64,000 nt of DNA from Thermomonas sp. GTDB lineage: Bacteria; Pseudomonadota; Gammaproteobacteria; Xanthomonadales; Xanthomonadaceae. The DNA lies in the NCBI RefSeq assembly GCF_029945965.1, contig NZ_JAQSDO010000008.1, positions 318,879 to 382,878 on the forward strand, in the 5' to 3' direction. Positions 8,861 through 18,106 of the stretch are shown here, one piece after another. How positions within the stretch are numbered: the stretch's first letter is position 1; the number at the start of each line of letters is the position of its first letter. The position numbers and the translations under genes were made by a program. Under the pieces are notes generated by a model. That model ran no database searches and was not told the origin of the DNA. It saw nothing but the letters and a program-made list of their open reading frames with translations.

Positions 8861-9178
8861 ATGCGCCTGTTGCCTGTTTTCGCCGCCGCGGTCCTGCTGG
8901 TTGGGTCACCCGGCTGCACTTTCGTGCACATGGCGCCGGGCGCCAGCAAAGTGAAGGTGCTGGCCGCCGCGCCTACTGGCTGCGTGAAGCGCGGCGAGGT
9001 CGAGGTGTCGGTCAAGGACCGGCTTGGACCTTATGAGCGGAGTGAATCCCAGGTCCGCGATGAGCTGGAAACCCTGGCGCGCAACGAGGCCCCCGGGCTT
9101 TCCGCTGATAGCATCAGCTCGTTGACCCGGCCCAATGACGGCGAGCAGCGCTGGGCGATGTGGCATTGCGGAAGCTGA
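8861..9178 (+). CDS. DUF4156 domain-containing small lipoprotein
   Basis: A 105-residue protein with a hydrophobic signal segment ending in a cysteine (GSPGC, Cys19). It is a probable outer-membrane lipoprotein, although the lipobox is not ideal. The mature part carries the DUF4156 pattern (TFVHMAPGASKVKVL ... CVKRGEVEVSVKD) with two further cysteines, Cys46 and a Cys three residues from the end, that could pair. An AAGGGGG ribosome site lies upstream of the ATG. Function is unknown; similar proteins are small envelope lipoproteins in gammaproteobacteria. Confidence 0.75.
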   Translation: MRLLPVFAAAVLLVGSPGCTFVHMAPGASKVKVLAAAPTGCVKRGEVEVSVKDRLGPYERSESQVRDELETLARNEAPGLSADSISSLTRPNDGEQRWAMWHCGS

Positions 9179-9268
9179 ATCCGGCTGGTAACCATTGACC
9201 GGGCGCACGAGCGCCAGCGGACGTAAGCAGTTATTCTGCCCAGTTCCTGTGTCTGGATTGCCCGCCTC

Positions 9269-10285
9269 ATGCTGTTCCAACATGTCGCCATTGCCGGTCT
9301 TGCCCACGTCGACGCCCCGCGTCGGCTCAGCTCAGATGAAATCAACGCCCGTCTGAAGCCCACCCTGGACCGCCTCGGTATCCGTACCGACGTGCTCGGG
9401 GACATCGCCGGCATCCACGCCCGGCACTTGTGGGAAGAAGGCGTGCAGGCGTCCGACGCCGCCACCCTGGCTGGCGTAAAGGCGCTGGCCGATGCCGGCA
9501 TCGACCCGGCCCGCGTGGGCCTGCTGGTCTCGACCTCGGTCAGCCGCGATTACCTGGAGCCGTCCACCGCCAGCATTGTCAGCGGCAACCTGCAGATGCC
9601 GGACACGTGCCAGAACTTCGACGTCGCCAATGCCTGCCTGGCCTTCATCAACGGCATGGACATCGCTGCGCGGATGATCGAGCGCGGTGAAATCGAGTAC
9701 GCCTTGATCGTGGATGGCGAAACTGCCGACCTGGCCTACGACAAGACTCTCGCCCGCATGCTGGCGGACGACATCACTGAAGAGCAGTTTCGCAGCGAGC
9801 TGGCCACCCTGACCTTGGGTTCCGGCGCCGCCGGCATGGTCATGGCCCGCGCCGAGCTGGCCCCGGGCGCCCCGCGTTACCGCGGTGGCGTGACCCGCGC
9901 CGCTACCCAGTGGAACCATCTCTGCCGCGGCAACCTGGACCGCATGGTCACCGACACCCGCATGCTGCTGATCGAAGGCGTCAAGCTGGCCGAGAAGACC
10001 TTCGCCGCCGCCAAGCTGGCACTGGGCTGGGCAGTCGAGGAAATGGACGAATTCGTCATCCACCAAGTCAGCCAGGTGCATACCGCCGCCTTTGCCAAGG
10101 CGATCGGCATAGATCCGCGCAAAATCCTGACTATTTTCGGCGAATATGGCAACATCGGGCCGGCATCGGTACCGATCGTGTTGTCAAAGTTGCGCGAAAT
10201 GGGCCGTCTGAAGAAAGGCGACCGTATTGCCCTCTTGGGTATTGGCTCCGGCCTGAACTGTTCAATGGCGGAAGTGGTCTGGTAG
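9269..10285 (+). CDS. oleA: OleA, 3-oxoacyl-forming thiolase for olefin synthesis
   Basis: A 338-residue thiolase-superfamily enzyme. It condenses two fatty acyl-CoAs head to head to a beta-keto acid, the first step of long-chain olefin synthesis. The catalytic cysteine is Cys123 in VANACLAF, with His265 (VIHQVSQ) and Asn295 (YGNIGPAS). These match the Cys-His-Asn triad of the Xanthomonas campestris enzyme, and Glu97 matches its base. Length and C-terminus (GLNCSMAEVVW) are as in the family. The other pathway enzymes oleB, oleC and oleD follow, but a Fic gene intervenes. No clear Shine-Dalgarno or promoter was found in the 90 bases upstream. Confidence 0.95.
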   Translation: MLFQHVAIAGLAHVDAPRRLSSDEINARLKPTLDRLGIRTDVLGDIAGIHARHLWEEGVQASDAATLAGVKALADAGIDPARVGLLVSTSVSRDYLEPSTASIVSGNLQMPDTCQNFDVANACLAFINGMDIAARMIERGEIEYALIVDGETADLAYDKTLARMLADDITEEQFRSELATLTLGSGAAGMVMARAELAPGAPRYRGGVTRAATQWNHLCRGNLDRMVTDTRMLLIEGVKLAEKTFAAAKLALGWAVEEMDEFVIHQVSQVHTAAFAKAIGIDPRKILTIFGEYGNIGPASVPIVLSKLREMGRLKKGDRIALLGIGSGLNCSMAEVVW

Positions 10286-10393
10286 CACTGGTTGGGAAAA
10301 AATTTCCTTATAGCCATAAATCTGGTTATTTAAGAAAAATACTGCTACAAATCTTTCCCTTCGGGTCTGCCAAACCCGCGTAAGGAAAGCAAG
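10286..10393. other. AT-rich junction between oleA and the Fic gene
   Basis: This 108-base stretch is strikingly A+T-rich (for example GGGAAAAAATTTCC and TTATTTAAGAAAAATACT) next to GC-rich neighbours. It ends in a small CGGGT/ACCCG hairpin and an AAGGAAAG ribosome site for the Fic gene. No insertion-sequence ends could be identified. It may mark the left border of inserted DNA and could supply a promoter for the downstream genes. Confidence 0.4.
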
Positions 10394-11563
10394 ATGCTGT
10401 CACGCAGCACCGGCCATTACGTTCCAGGCTCACTTGCGGGCAGCCGGTATCAGGCATTCGTGCCGGATCCGCTGCCGCCGCAGCCACCGCTGGAGCTGTC
10501 CAGGAGCGATCTGATCGCCCGCAAGGAACGCGCCGACCAAGCGCTGGGCCGACTCGACGGCATCACCTTGATGCTGCCCGACCCCGAGCTGTTCCTGTAT
10601 CAGTACGTGCGCAAGGAAGCCCTGCTGTCCTCCCAGATCGAGGGCACCCAATCCTCGCTGTCCGACTTGCTGTTGTTCGAGCTGGACGAAGCGCCCGGCG
10701 TGCCGATTGACGATGTCGAGGAAGTGTCCAATTACGTCGCTGCGTTGAACCATGGCCTCAAGCGTCTGCGCGAGGACAACTTCCCACTCTCATTGCGCCT
10801 GATCCGCGAGATGCACGCACTGCTGCTGCGCGGTGGCCGTGGTGCTGGCAAGCAGCCGGGGGAGTTCCGCAAGGGGCAAGTCTGGATCGGTGGGGCGACG
10901 CCCGCACTGGCGCATTTCGTTCCGCCGCCGCCGGAATCGCTTGATGAAGCGCTCGCCGACTTCGAACGTTTTCTGCATGTTCCGGCAACGGACACGTCGC
11001 CGTTGATCAAGGCGGCGCTCGCGCACGTCCAGTTCGAGACCATCCATCCCTTCAGCGACGGCAACGGCCGTCTTGGCCGCCTGCTGATCGCGCTGATCTT
11101 GTGCAACGAAGGCGTGCTGCGCGAGCCCAGCCTGTATCTCAGCTTGTACTTCAAGCGCCGCCGCGCCGACTATTACGACATGCTCAATGGCGTGCGCGTG
11201 CATGGCGACTGGGAAGCCTGGCTGGGGTTCTTCCTCGACGGGGTCGCAGATACCGCGCAGCAGGCGGTGGATGCCGTGCAGCGACTACTGGCCTTGCTGA
11301 CACGCGACCGCGCCCGCATCGCCGCGCTCGGCACGCGCGCTGGCAATGTCGGGCTGGTGTTCGAGCAATTCGCGCGCCGTGTGCTGCTTGGCGTGCCGCA
11401 GGTGCAACCACACCTGGCATTGAGTGCGCCGACTATCCGCAGCGCAATCCGCACCTTGGAAGCCATGGAAATCGTCAACGAACTGACCGGCCAGCGCCGC
11501 CACCGCGTGTTTGCCTATAGCGAATACTTGGCCATCCTCAGCGAAGGCGCGCAGCCGCTGTGA
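10394..11563 (+). CDS. Fic family protein (AMP-transferase fold), inserted in the ole cluster
   Basis: A 389-residue Fic protein with the complete active-site loop HPFSDGNGRLGR (residues 218-229), including the catalytic His218. It also has an N-terminal inhibitory helix motif SSQIEG (79-84), which marks it as a class II, self-inhibited Fic enzyme. The C-terminal part, about residues 310-389, looks like a winged helix (LSAPTIRSAIRTLEAMEIV), common in this subfamily. Known Fic enzymes attach or remove AMP on target proteins; the target here is unknown. It sits between oleA and oleB, where it has no pathway role, and is preceded by AT-rich DNA. This suggests insertion. A good AAGGAAAG ribosome site supports the start. 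Confidence 0.9.
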   Translation: MLSRSTGHYVPGSLAGSRYQAFVPDPLPPQPPLELSRSDLIARKERADQALGRLDGITLMLPDPELFLYQYVRKEALLSSQIEGTQSSLSDLLLFELDEAPGVPIDDVEEVSNYVAALNHGLKRLREDNFPLSLRLIREMHALLLRGGRGAGKQPGEFRKGQVWIGGATPALAHFVPPPPESLDEALADFERFLHVPATDTSPLIKAALAHVQFETIHPFSDGNGRLGRLLIALILCNEGVLREPSLYLSLYFKRRRADYYDMLNGVRVHGDWEAWLGFFLDGVADTAQQAVDAVQRLLALLTRDRARIAALGTRAGNVGLVFEQFARRVLLGVPQVQPHLALSAPTIRSAIRTLEAMEIVNELTGQRRHRVFAYSEYLAILSEGAQPL

Positions 11564-11699
11564 GTATCGATCGCATGCGCGCGGTCATTGATGCACGAAT
11601 CGCTGGCTGCATCCAACATCCCGCTTACCTGCAACTGCCCAGCTGGTGCGATCAAAAAAAAGTCGTGCACCAAGCACTCAATCACTTGTCAGATACACG

Positions 11700-12650
11700 A
11701 TGAAAACCCAGAACTCAGCGCAATTCCCCGACTACCCCTTCACCCCGCAGCACTTCGATGTGCGTCCCGGCATCGCGATGTCGTACCTGGACGAAGGTCC
11801 GCGCGATGGCGAAATCATCGTCATGTTGCACGGCAATCCATCGTGGAGCTTCTACTGGCGGCACTTGGTCACGGGGCTGTCCGACCCTGCTCTTGGCAAG
11901 GCATACCGTTGCATCGTGCCCGACCACGTCGGCATGGGCCTGTCGGACAAGCCCGACGACTCGGCGAGCGCGTCGCCGCACTACGACTACACGCTGCAAT
12001 CCCGGATCGATGATCTCGATGCGCTACTCACCCATCTGGGCATCACCGGCCCGGTGACGCTGGCGGTGCATGATTGGGGTGGCATGGTCGGCTTCGGCTG
12101 GGCGTTGCGCGATCCCACGCGCGTGCGCCGGTTGATCATCACCAATACGTCGAGTTTCCCGTTGCCCGCGTCCAAGCGGTTTCCGAAACGCATTGCGATG
12201 GGCCGACACTCGCGGCTTGGCGGCTGGCTGATCCGCCGTTTCAACCTGTTCGCACGCGGCGCGGCGTGGATGGGTACCACGCGCTCATTGCCGCGCGATG
12301 TGCGCGCGGCGTATGCCGGCGTGTACGACGGTTGGAAGCAGGCGATCAGCACGCTTCGCTTCATGCAGGACATTCCGCTGGATGAAGGTGATCGCGCATG
12401 GCCATTGGTGGAAGCTGCTGCACGGCAGTTGCCGAGTTACGCGGATCGCCCGGCGTTCATCGGTTGGGGCCTGCGCGATTTCGTGTTTGATCGGCATTTC
12501 CTCGACGGCTTCAGCAAAGCGTTGCCGAATGCCGAGGTGCATGCATTCGCCGATGCCAATCACTATGTGCTGGAAGACAAGCATGAGGTGCTGGTGCCGA
12601 TGATCCGGACGTTCTTGGATAGACACCCTCTCGACGCCAATCCACTTTGA
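11700..12650 (+). CDS. oleB: OleB, alpha/beta-hydrolase (beta-lactone decarboxylase)
   Basis: A 316-residue alpha/beta-hydrolase of the haloalkane-dehalogenase type. In the olefin pathway OleB converts the beta-lactone made by OleC to the cis-olefin and CO2. The nucleophile is Asp125 in AVHDWGGM, the oxyanion region is HGNPSWSFYWR, and the catalytic histidine lies in ADANHYVLED. The ATG at 11700 gives the usual N-terminus, but no strong ribosome site is visible. It may need translation from the upstream frame, which is open for 18 further codons. It precedes oleC by 40 bases. Confidence 0.93.
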   Translation: MKTQNSAQFPDYPFTPQHFDVRPGIAMSYLDEGPRDGEIIVMLHGNPSWSFYWRHLVTGLSDPALGKAYRCIVPDHVGMGLSDKPDDSASASPHYDYTLQSRIDDLDALLTHLGITGPVTLAVHDWGGMVGFGWALRDPTRVRRLIITNTSSFPLPASKRFPKRIAMGRHSRLGGWLIRRFNLFARGAAWMGTTRSLPRDVRAAYAGVYDGWKQAISTLRFMQDIPLDEGDRAWPLVEAAARQLPSYADRPAFIGWGLRDFVFDRHFLDGFSKALPNAEVHAFADANHYVLEDKHEVLVPMIRTFLDRHPLDANPL

Positions 12651-12690
12651 AGCCGCCACAATGAAGTCGCCGCCGGGGGAGAATATCGGT

Positions 12691-14340
12691 ATGACCGACA
12701 CCTGCAATATTGCCGACGCATTACCGAAATTGGCCCGCGAACGCCCCGACCAGGTAGCGATGCGTTGCCCGGGCCGGAATGGTCGCTACGAGGTCGAACT
12801 GACCTACGGCCAGCTGGATGCGCGCAGCGATGCGATCGCCGCAGGGCTGGCCAAACGCGGGATCGTTCGCGGCACCCGCACGGTGGTGATGGTGCGGCCC
12901 ACGCCGGAATTCTTCCTGCTGATGTTCGCGCTGTTCAAGGCCGGCGCCATACCGATACTGGTCGATCCCGGCATCGACAAGCGCGCGTTGAAGCAATGCC
13001 TGGACGAAGCCGCGCCCGAGGCCTTCATCGGCATTCCATTGGCACTCCTGGCCAAGGCCTTGCTGTGCTGGGCGAAGTCGGCGCGAACACGAATCACTAC
13101 CGGTGCGCGCGCCTGGCTGGCCGATGCCACGCTCGCCGACATCGAGCGCGATGGTGGCGATGCCGGCCCGCAACTTGCGGAGACGCAGCCGGACGATGTC
13201 GCCGCGATCCTGTTCACCAGTGGCAGCACCGGCGTGCCCAAGGGCGTGGTCTACCGGCATCGACATTTTGTCGCCCAGATCGCGATGCTGGGCGATGCAT
13301 TCGGCATCCAGCCCGGCGGGATCGACCTGCCGACGTTTCCGCCGTTCGCCTTGTTCGATCCCGCGTTGGGGCTGACCTCAATCATTCCCGATATGGACCC
13401 GACCCGGCCGGCCAAGGCCGATCCACGCAAACTGCACGCGGCGATCACGCGCTTCGGCGTGAACCAGCTGTTCGGTTCGCCGGCATTGATGCGCGTGCTG
13501 GCAGAACATGGCGAGGCGTTGCCGACCTTGCGACGTGTCACAAGTGCCGGTGCACCGGTGCCTGCGGACGTGGTCGCGCGGATGCTCGAACTGCTGCCGG
13601 TCAACGCGCAATTCTGGACGCCCTACGGCGCGACTGAGTGCCTGCCGGTCGCGGTGATCGAAGGCCGCGAATTATTGTCACTGCGCACGCGCACCGAACA
13701 CGGCGCCGGTACTTGTGTCGGCCGGCCGGTGGCTGGCAATGCGGTGCGCATCATCCGCATCGACGACAAGGCGATTGAGTACTGGGACGATGCGCTGCAA
13801 GTTGGCGTTGGCCAGGTTGGCGAGATCACCGTTGCCGGTCCCAGTGCTACAGATAGCTACTTCAATCGCGATGCCGCCACCAAGCTTGCGAAGATCCGCG
13901 AAGCGCTGCTCGATGGCAGCGAACGCATCGTGCATCGCATGGGTGACCTGGGTTATTTCGACAGCGAAGGCCTGTTGTGGTTCTGCGGGCGCAAGACGCA
14001 GCGCGTGGTGGTGGATGCCATCACCACCATGTGCACCGAACAAGTCGAGCCGGTGTTCAATACGCATCCGGCGATTGCCCGCAGCGCACTGGTCGGCATC
14101 GGTCCGAAAGGCGCGCAACACGCGGTGCTGTGCTACGAACTCAAGCCGGGAATCGGGCGCGTGCGCCGCGAACGGCACGACGAGCTACGCGCCATCGGCA
14201 AGCTGTTCCCGCATACCGTACGCATCGACATCTTCCTGCACTACCCGAAGCCGTTCCCGGTCGACATCCGCCACAACGCCAAGATCAGCCGCGAGGTGAT
14301 TGCTGCATGGGCGGCGAAGCAGTTGAAGGACATCGTATGA
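12691..14340 (+). CDS. oleC: OleC, beta-lactone synthetase (AMP-forming ligase family)
   Basis: A 549-residue member of the acyl-adenylate/firefly-luciferase superfamily. OleC activates the beta-hydroxy acid with ATP and closes the beta-lactone ring. The ATP loop FTSGSTGVPKGVVYRH and the YGATECLP motif are clear, and the C-terminal small domain ends in KISREVIAAWAAKQL. The ATG at 12691 is preferred over an in-frame ATG 30 bases upstream because GGGGGAG lies 9 bases before it. The stop overlaps the start of a 46-codon ORF (ATGA), so translation is coupled onward toward oleD. Confidence 0.94.
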   Translation: MTDTCNIADALPKLARERPDQVAMRCPGRNGRYEVELTYGQLDARSDAIAAGLAKRGIVRGTRTVVMVRPTPEFFLLMFALFKAGAIPILVDPGIDKRALKQCLDEAAPEAFIGIPLALLAKALLCWAKSARTRITTGARAWLADATLADIERDGGDAGPQLAETQPDDVAAILFTSGSTGVPKGVVYRHRHFVAQIAMLGDAFGIQPGGIDLPTFPPFALFDPALGLTSIIPDMDPTRPAKADPRKLHAAITRFGVNQLFGSPALMRVLAEHGEALPTLRRVTSAGAPVPADVVARMLELLPVNAQFWTPYGATECLPVAVIEGRELLSLRTRTEHGAGTCVGRPVAGNAVRIIRIDDKAIEYWDDALQVGVGQVGEITVAGPSATDSYFNRDAATKLAKIREALLDGSERIVHRMGDLGYFDSEGLLWFCGRKTQRVVVDAITTMCTEQVEPVFNTHPAIARSALVGIGPKGAQHAVLCYELKPGIGRVRRERHDELRAIGKLFPHTVRIDIFLHYPKPFPVDIRHNAKISREVIAAWAAKQLKDIV

Positions 14341-14477
14341 GAATCCTCGTCATCGGCAGTGGTGGGCGAGAAGCAGCGCTTACGCGCGCCTCCAGGGCGC
14401 GTGTGCTGCGCCGAGCGCCGGTCGTGGATGACCGGTCGGATCGTTGCACCATGGATGGTTCGGAACGGGAACAATGA
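14337..14477 (+). CDS. 46-residue ORF between oleC and oleD, PurD-like N-terminus
   Basis: This small frame starts in an ATGA overlap with the oleC stop and ends in an ATGA overlap with the oleD start, so it is placed as a coupled cistron. Its first 12 residues, [12 protein letters not shown], match the nucleotide-binding start of PurD (GAR synthetase). They also resemble the OleD start [10 protein letters not shown]. After that the sequence is Arg/Ala-rich and unlike either. The DNA carries two hairpins: CGCGCC-TCCAG-GGCGCG (14385-14401) and CCGGTC-GTGGAT-GACCGG (14418-14435). It could be a real small protein, a recombination scar carrying a purD 5' end, or a degenerate duplication of the oleD start. 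Function unknown. Confidence 0.4.
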   Translation: MRILVIGSGGREAALTRASRARVLRRAPVVDDRSDRCTMDGSEREQ

Positions 14478-15466
14478 AAATTCTCGTCACAGGCGGTGGT
14501 GGATTCTTGGGCCAGGCACTCTGCCGCGGCTTGGTCGAACGCGGGCATGACGTCACCAGTTTCAACCGCAGTCATTATCCCGTGCTGGATGCACTCGGCG
14601 TGTGCCAGATCGCCGGTGACCTGGCTGATCACGATGTAGTGCTTGCGGCGTTCGCGGGTGCCGATGCGGTGTTCCACAACGCGGCCAAGGCAGGTGCGTG
14701 GGGCAGCTACGCCAGTTACCACCGCACCAACGTGATCGGCACCCGGAATGTGCTCGATGCCTGCCGCGCGCATGCCATCGGCAAGCTGGTTTATACCTCC
14801 ACGCCGAGCGTCACCCATCGCGCGACCAATCCGGTCGAAGGTGGCACAGCCGAATCCGTGCCCTACGGCGAAGGCTTCAAGGCGCCGTATGCGACCACCA
14901 AGATGATTGCTGAAAAGGCAGTTCTCGCCGCCAACGATGCGACATTAGCGACTGTTGCGCTGCGTCCGCGGCTGATCTGGGGACCGGGTGACAACAACAT
15001 CCTGCCGCGGCTGGTCGACCGCGCGAATGCAGGCCGCCTGCGTTTCGTCGGTGACGGCAATAACACGGTTGACAGCACCTATATCGACAATGCCGCGCAA
15101 GCACATTTCGATGCGTTCGAGCATCTCGCACCGGGTGCGGCCTGCGCGGGACGCGCCTACTTCATCAGCAACGGTGAGCCGCAACCGATGCATGAATTGG
15201 TCAATGGCCTGCTGCAGGTTGCTGGCGCGCCGTTGGTCGACAAGACGATCCCGTTCGGCGCTGCCTATGCAGTCGGCGTGATCTGCGAAGGCCTGTGGCA
15301 TGTGTTGCCGTTGAAGGGCGAGCCGCCGATGACGCGTTTCCTGGCCGAACAGCTGGCCACCACCCACTGGTATTCGATGGAGCCTGCCCGGCGCGACTTC
15401 GGCTACGTGCCCAAAGTCAGCGTGGCCGAAGGTCTGGAACGACTACGGGTATCACTGGCAGCCTGA
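14474..15466 (+). CDS. oleD: OleD, NADPH-dependent 2-alkyl-3-ketoalkanoate reductase
   Basis: A 330-residue extended SDR. OleD reduces the OleA product to the beta-hydroxy acid, which is then used by OleC. The Rossmann loop TGGGGFLG is at residues 6-13, and the catalytic Tyr-x-x-x-Lys is in PYATTKM. Length and the C-terminal [18 protein letters not shown] agree with the 3-beta-HSD-like OleD family. The ATG overlaps the stop of the preceding 46-codon ORF (ATGA), with GGAACGGGA upstream. A CATCAC-CCGCCC-GTGATG hairpin follows the stop (15474-15491). Confidence 0.94.
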   Translation: MKILVTGGGGFLGQALCRGLVERGHDVTSFNRSHYPVLDALGVCQIAGDLADHDVVLAAFAGADAVFHNAAKAGAWGSYASYHRTNVIGTRNVLDACRAHAIGKLVYTSTPSVTHRATNPVEGGTAESVPYGEGFKAPYATTKMIAEKAVLAANDATLATVALRPRLIWGPGDNNILPRLVDRANAGRLRFVGDGNNTVDSTYIDNAAQAHFDAFEHLAPGAACAGRAYFISNGEPQPMHELVNGLLQVAGAPLVDKTIPFGAAYAVGVICEGLWHVLPLKGEPPMTRFLAEQLATTHWYSMEPARRDFGYVPKVSVAEGLERLRVSLAA

Positions 15467-15547
15467 GCGCGATCATCACCCGCCCGTGATGCGCGCGCGG
15501 GCAGTCTATTCGCCGCGCCACTCCGGCGTGATCCTGCGGAGCCTTCC

Positions 15548-15703
15548 ATGCTGCATTACGCCCTCGTATTTCTCGTCATCGCCATTATCGCTGCCGTGCT
15601 GGGATTTGGCGGCATTGCCGGTGCTGCAGCCGGCTTCGCCAAAATTCTGTTCGTGGTCTTCCTGATCCTCGCGGTTGTGGCGTTCCTGCGCAAGAAAGCC
15701 TGA
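15548..15703 (+). CDS. DUF1328 small membrane protein
   Basis: A 51-residue protein starting [20 protein letters not shown] and ending in a basic tail (FLRKKA). Two hydrophobic helices are separated by [12 protein letters not shown], the typical DUF1328/YtjA layout. Such proteins are small inner-membrane proteins of unknown function, often linked with stress regulons. A GGAG ribosome site lies 6 bases before the ATG. Confidence 0.85.
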   Translation: MLHYALVFLVIAIIAAVLGFGGIAGAAAGFAKILFVVFLILAVVAFLRKKA

Positions 15704-15749
15704 GCCTGTACTGCCCTAGCCAAGACTGTATGCATGCGGCATTACGATG

Positions 15750-15773
15750 GCGGGTCGAGACCCGCCCTACAAT
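15750..15773. repeat. REP-like palindrome (GTAG type) upstream of ubiJ
   Basis: GCGGGTC-GA-GACCCGC followed by CCTAC; read on the minus strand this is GTAGG then a GCGGGTC hairpin. The same unit recurs at about 40.7 kb and 43.6 kb. Its outer edge, CTACAAT, supplies a TACAAT -10-like hexamer (15768-15773) 6 bases before the ubiJ ATG. Confidence 0.7.
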
Positions 15774-15779
15774 GCGCGC

Positions 15780-16418
15780 ATGAATCCATCGCCCTTCAAC
15801 TGGAAGCATCCCGCCGGCATGGCGCTTGAAGTCGCGTTGAACCGCGCGCTGGCGCTTGACGCGGACACGCGTGCAGCATTGCGGCCACTGGATGGCCAAC
15901 GCGTCGCATTGCAATTGAGCGCGCCGCCGTTGGCGCTGGAAATTCGCGTTGATGGCGACATGTTGCGCGTAGGTCCGGTCGATGCCGCGAATGAGCCCGA
16001 CCTCGGCGTACGCACCTCACTTTCTGGCCTGCTTGGGCAATTGCCCATGTTCCGTCGCAACGATGCACCACCGGTCGGCAAGCTGCGAATAGAAGGCGAC
16101 GCCGAACTTGCGCAGCGCCTGCAACAGCTCGCGCAGAATTTCGATCCCGATTGGCAACTGCCGTTCACCAAGGTGTTCGGCGATATCGCCGGCGTGCAGA
16201 TCGCCAAGGCGATCGCGGGTGCGCTGAAACATGCGCAGGTGGCCGGTCGGAATCTTGCCGAAACCGCCGCCGAATTCGTGACCGAAGAAAGCCGCGACGT
16301 GGTCCCGCGCGCCGAACTCGATGCGTTCCATGACGATGTCGATGCCTTGCGCGACGACGTCGAACGGATCGCCGCGAAGATCGCGCGTGTGCAACGTGAG
16401 CGCGGAGAAAGCGCATGA
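15780..16418 (+). CDS. ubiJ: Ubiquinone biosynthesis accessory factor UbiJ (SCP2 domain)
   Basis: A 212-residue protein with an N-terminal SCP2 sterol-carrier-like domain (about residues 15-110) and a C-terminal helical part ([27 protein letters not shown]) that looks coiled-coil. UbiJ binds lipid intermediates and supports the soluble Ubi complex in aerobic coenzyme Q synthesis. The assignment is strengthened by the next gene, ubiB, whose start overlaps the ubiJ stop (ATGA). A TACAAT hexamer ends 7 bases before the ATG, so the mRNA could be leaderless. Confidence 0.85.
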   Translation: MNPSPFNWKHPAGMALEVALNRALALDADTRAALRPLDGQRVALQLSAPPLALEIRVDGDMLRVGPVDAANEPDLGVRTSLSGLLGQLPMFRRNDAPPVGKLRIEGDAELAQRLQQLAQNFDPDWQLPFTKVFGDIAGVQIAKAIAGALKHAQVAGRNLAETAAEFVTEESRDVVPRAELDAFHDDVDALRDDVERIAAKIARVQRERGESA

Positions 16419-18082
16419 GCTCCTTGCTGCGCGCCTGGCGCATCGGTCGCGTACTGCTGCGCTATCGGCTGGACAACCTGTTGGATGACACCCCGGCTGG
16501 CCGCTGGCTGAAACTGGCGCGACCTTTCGTGCCGCGGGCGTCGAAGGAAGTCGCGTCGCTGTCGCGCGGCGCACGCTTGCGCATGGCGTTGCAGGAACTC
16601 GGGCCGATCTTCGTCAAATTTGGCCAGATCCTGTCGACCCGCCGCGACCTGATCCCGCCAGATGTCGCGGTCGAATTGACGATGTTGCAGGATCGCGTTG
16701 CACCGTTCGATGGCTTGAAAGCGCGCGAGATGGTCGAGCTTGCGCTGGAGCGCAGCATCGAAGAGGCCTACGCGAGTTTTGACACCACGCCATTGGCGTC
16801 GGCTTCGATCGCGCAGGTGCATGCAGCCACGATGCATCCGGGTGACGGCAGCGGACCGCGCGACGTGGTGGTCAAGGTGCTGCGCCCCGGCATCCGCCGC
16901 CAGATCGCCGCCGATGTGGCGCTACTGCATCGCATCGCCGGTATTGTCGAACGCACCCATCCGGCCGCTGACAAGATCCGTCCACGCGAAATTGTTGCGG
17001 AAATCGAAGCGACCCTGTCGGGCGAACTCGACCTGCAGCGGGAAGCCGCCAATGCCTCGCTGCTGCGGCGTAATTGGTTGAACTCGCCGGATCTCTACGT
17101 CCCGGAAGTGGTGTGGACGCATACTGCCGAACGCGTGATGACCATGGAGCGCGTGTATGGCATCCCCAGCGACGACATCGTCGCGCTGGACGCTGCCGGC
17201 ATCGACCGCAAGGCGCTTGCCGCCAAGGGTGTGCGCCTGTTCTACCAGCAGGTGTTCCGCGACAATTTCTTCCACGCCGATGCGCACGCCGGCAACATCT
17301 GGGTGGATGCCACGCGCAAGGAAAACCCGCGTTTCATCGCGCTGGATTTCGGGATCATGGGCCAGCTGTCGAGCGAGGATCAGTACTACCTCGCCGAGAA
17401 TTTCATGGCGATCTTCAACCGCGACTACCGCCGCATCGCCGAGCTGCATGTGCAGGCTGGCTGGATGCCGGCGACGATCCGCATCGACGAGCTGGAAGCG
17501 GCCACGCGCGCGGTCTGCGAGCCGTACTTCACTCGCCCGCTGTCGGAAATCTCGCTGGCCGAAGTGCTGGTGAAACTGTTCCGCACTGCGCAGCGCTATG
17601 AGCTGACCTTGCAGCCTCAATTGATCCTGTTGCAGAAGACCCTGCTCAACATCGAAGGCGTGGGCCGCCAGCTGGATCCGAAGATCGATATTTGGGCTGT
17701 AGCGAAACCTGTGCTGGAACAGATTTTGGCCGACCGCTACAGCCCGCAGCGGCTGGCCAGCGAATTCCGCAAGCGCCTGCCGGAAATGATTACGCGTGCG
17801 CCGGAAGTACCGCGCCTGCTGCATGCCTGGCTGCAGCAGCAAGTCGAAGGAAAGCACGAACTACGCATGCGCTCGCACGACCTGGCCGAGCTCGCACGCG
17901 TTGCCCGTGATGGCCAGAAGCGCATGGTCGCGGCAATTCTGGGCACCGGCCTGCTGGTGGTTGCAGCCGTGCTGTTCGGCCTGGATGCCGGCGGTCCACG
18001 TGTGTGGGCGATCCCGGCCGCCGCATGGATTGCCGGACTTGGTGGCCTGTGGGCGCTGCTTGCGGCGTGGCCGCGACGTTAG
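16415..18082 (+). CDS. ubiB: UbiB, ABC1/ADCK-type atypical kinase for ubiquinone synthesis
   Basis: A 555-residue member of the UbiB/ADCK family. Hallmarks are the KxGQ motif ([18 protein letters not shown]), the alanine-rich loop ASASIAQVH, the invariant lysine in VVVKVLRPG, the catalytic segment [13 protein letters not shown] and the DFG-like [10 protein letters not shown]. Two hydrophobic helices at the C-terminus ([15 protein letters not shown] and [17 protein letters not shown]) anchor it in the inner membrane. It drives coenzyme Q synthesis with UbiJ. Translation is coupled to ubiJ by a 4-base overlap. Confidence 0.93.
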   Translation: MSSLLRAWRIGRVLLRYRLDNLLDDTPAGRWLKLARPFVPRASKEVASLSRGARLRMALQELGPIFVKFGQILSTRRDLIPPDVAVELTMLQDRVAPFDGLKAREMVELALERSIEEAYASFDTTPLASASIAQVHAATMHPGDGSGPRDVVVKVLRPGIRRQIAADVALLHRIAGIVERTHPAADKIRPREIVAEIEATLSGELDLQREAANASLLRRNWLNSPDLYVPEVVWTHTAERVMTMERVYGIPSDDIVALDAAGIDRKALAAKGVRLFYQQVFRDNFFHADAHAGNIWVDATRKENPRFIALDFGIMGQLSSEDQYYLAENFMAIFNRDYRRIAELHVQAGWMPATIRIDELEAATRAVCEPYFTRPLSEISLAEVLVKLFRTAQRYELTLQPQLILLQKTLLNIEGVGRQLDPKIDIWAVAKPVLEQILADRYSPQRLASEFRKRLPEMITRAPEVPRLLHAWLQQQVEGKHELRMRSHDLAELARVARDGQKRMVAAILGTGLLVVAAVLFGLDAGGPRVWAIPAAAWIAGLGGLWALLAAWPRR

Positions 18083-18106
18083 GACTGCAGCACCGTGGGC
18101 AAGACG

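Noticed and set aside
9195..9237. TTGACC and TATTCT upstream of oleA as a promoter
   Set aside because: The spacer would be 31 bases, far from the usual 16-18.
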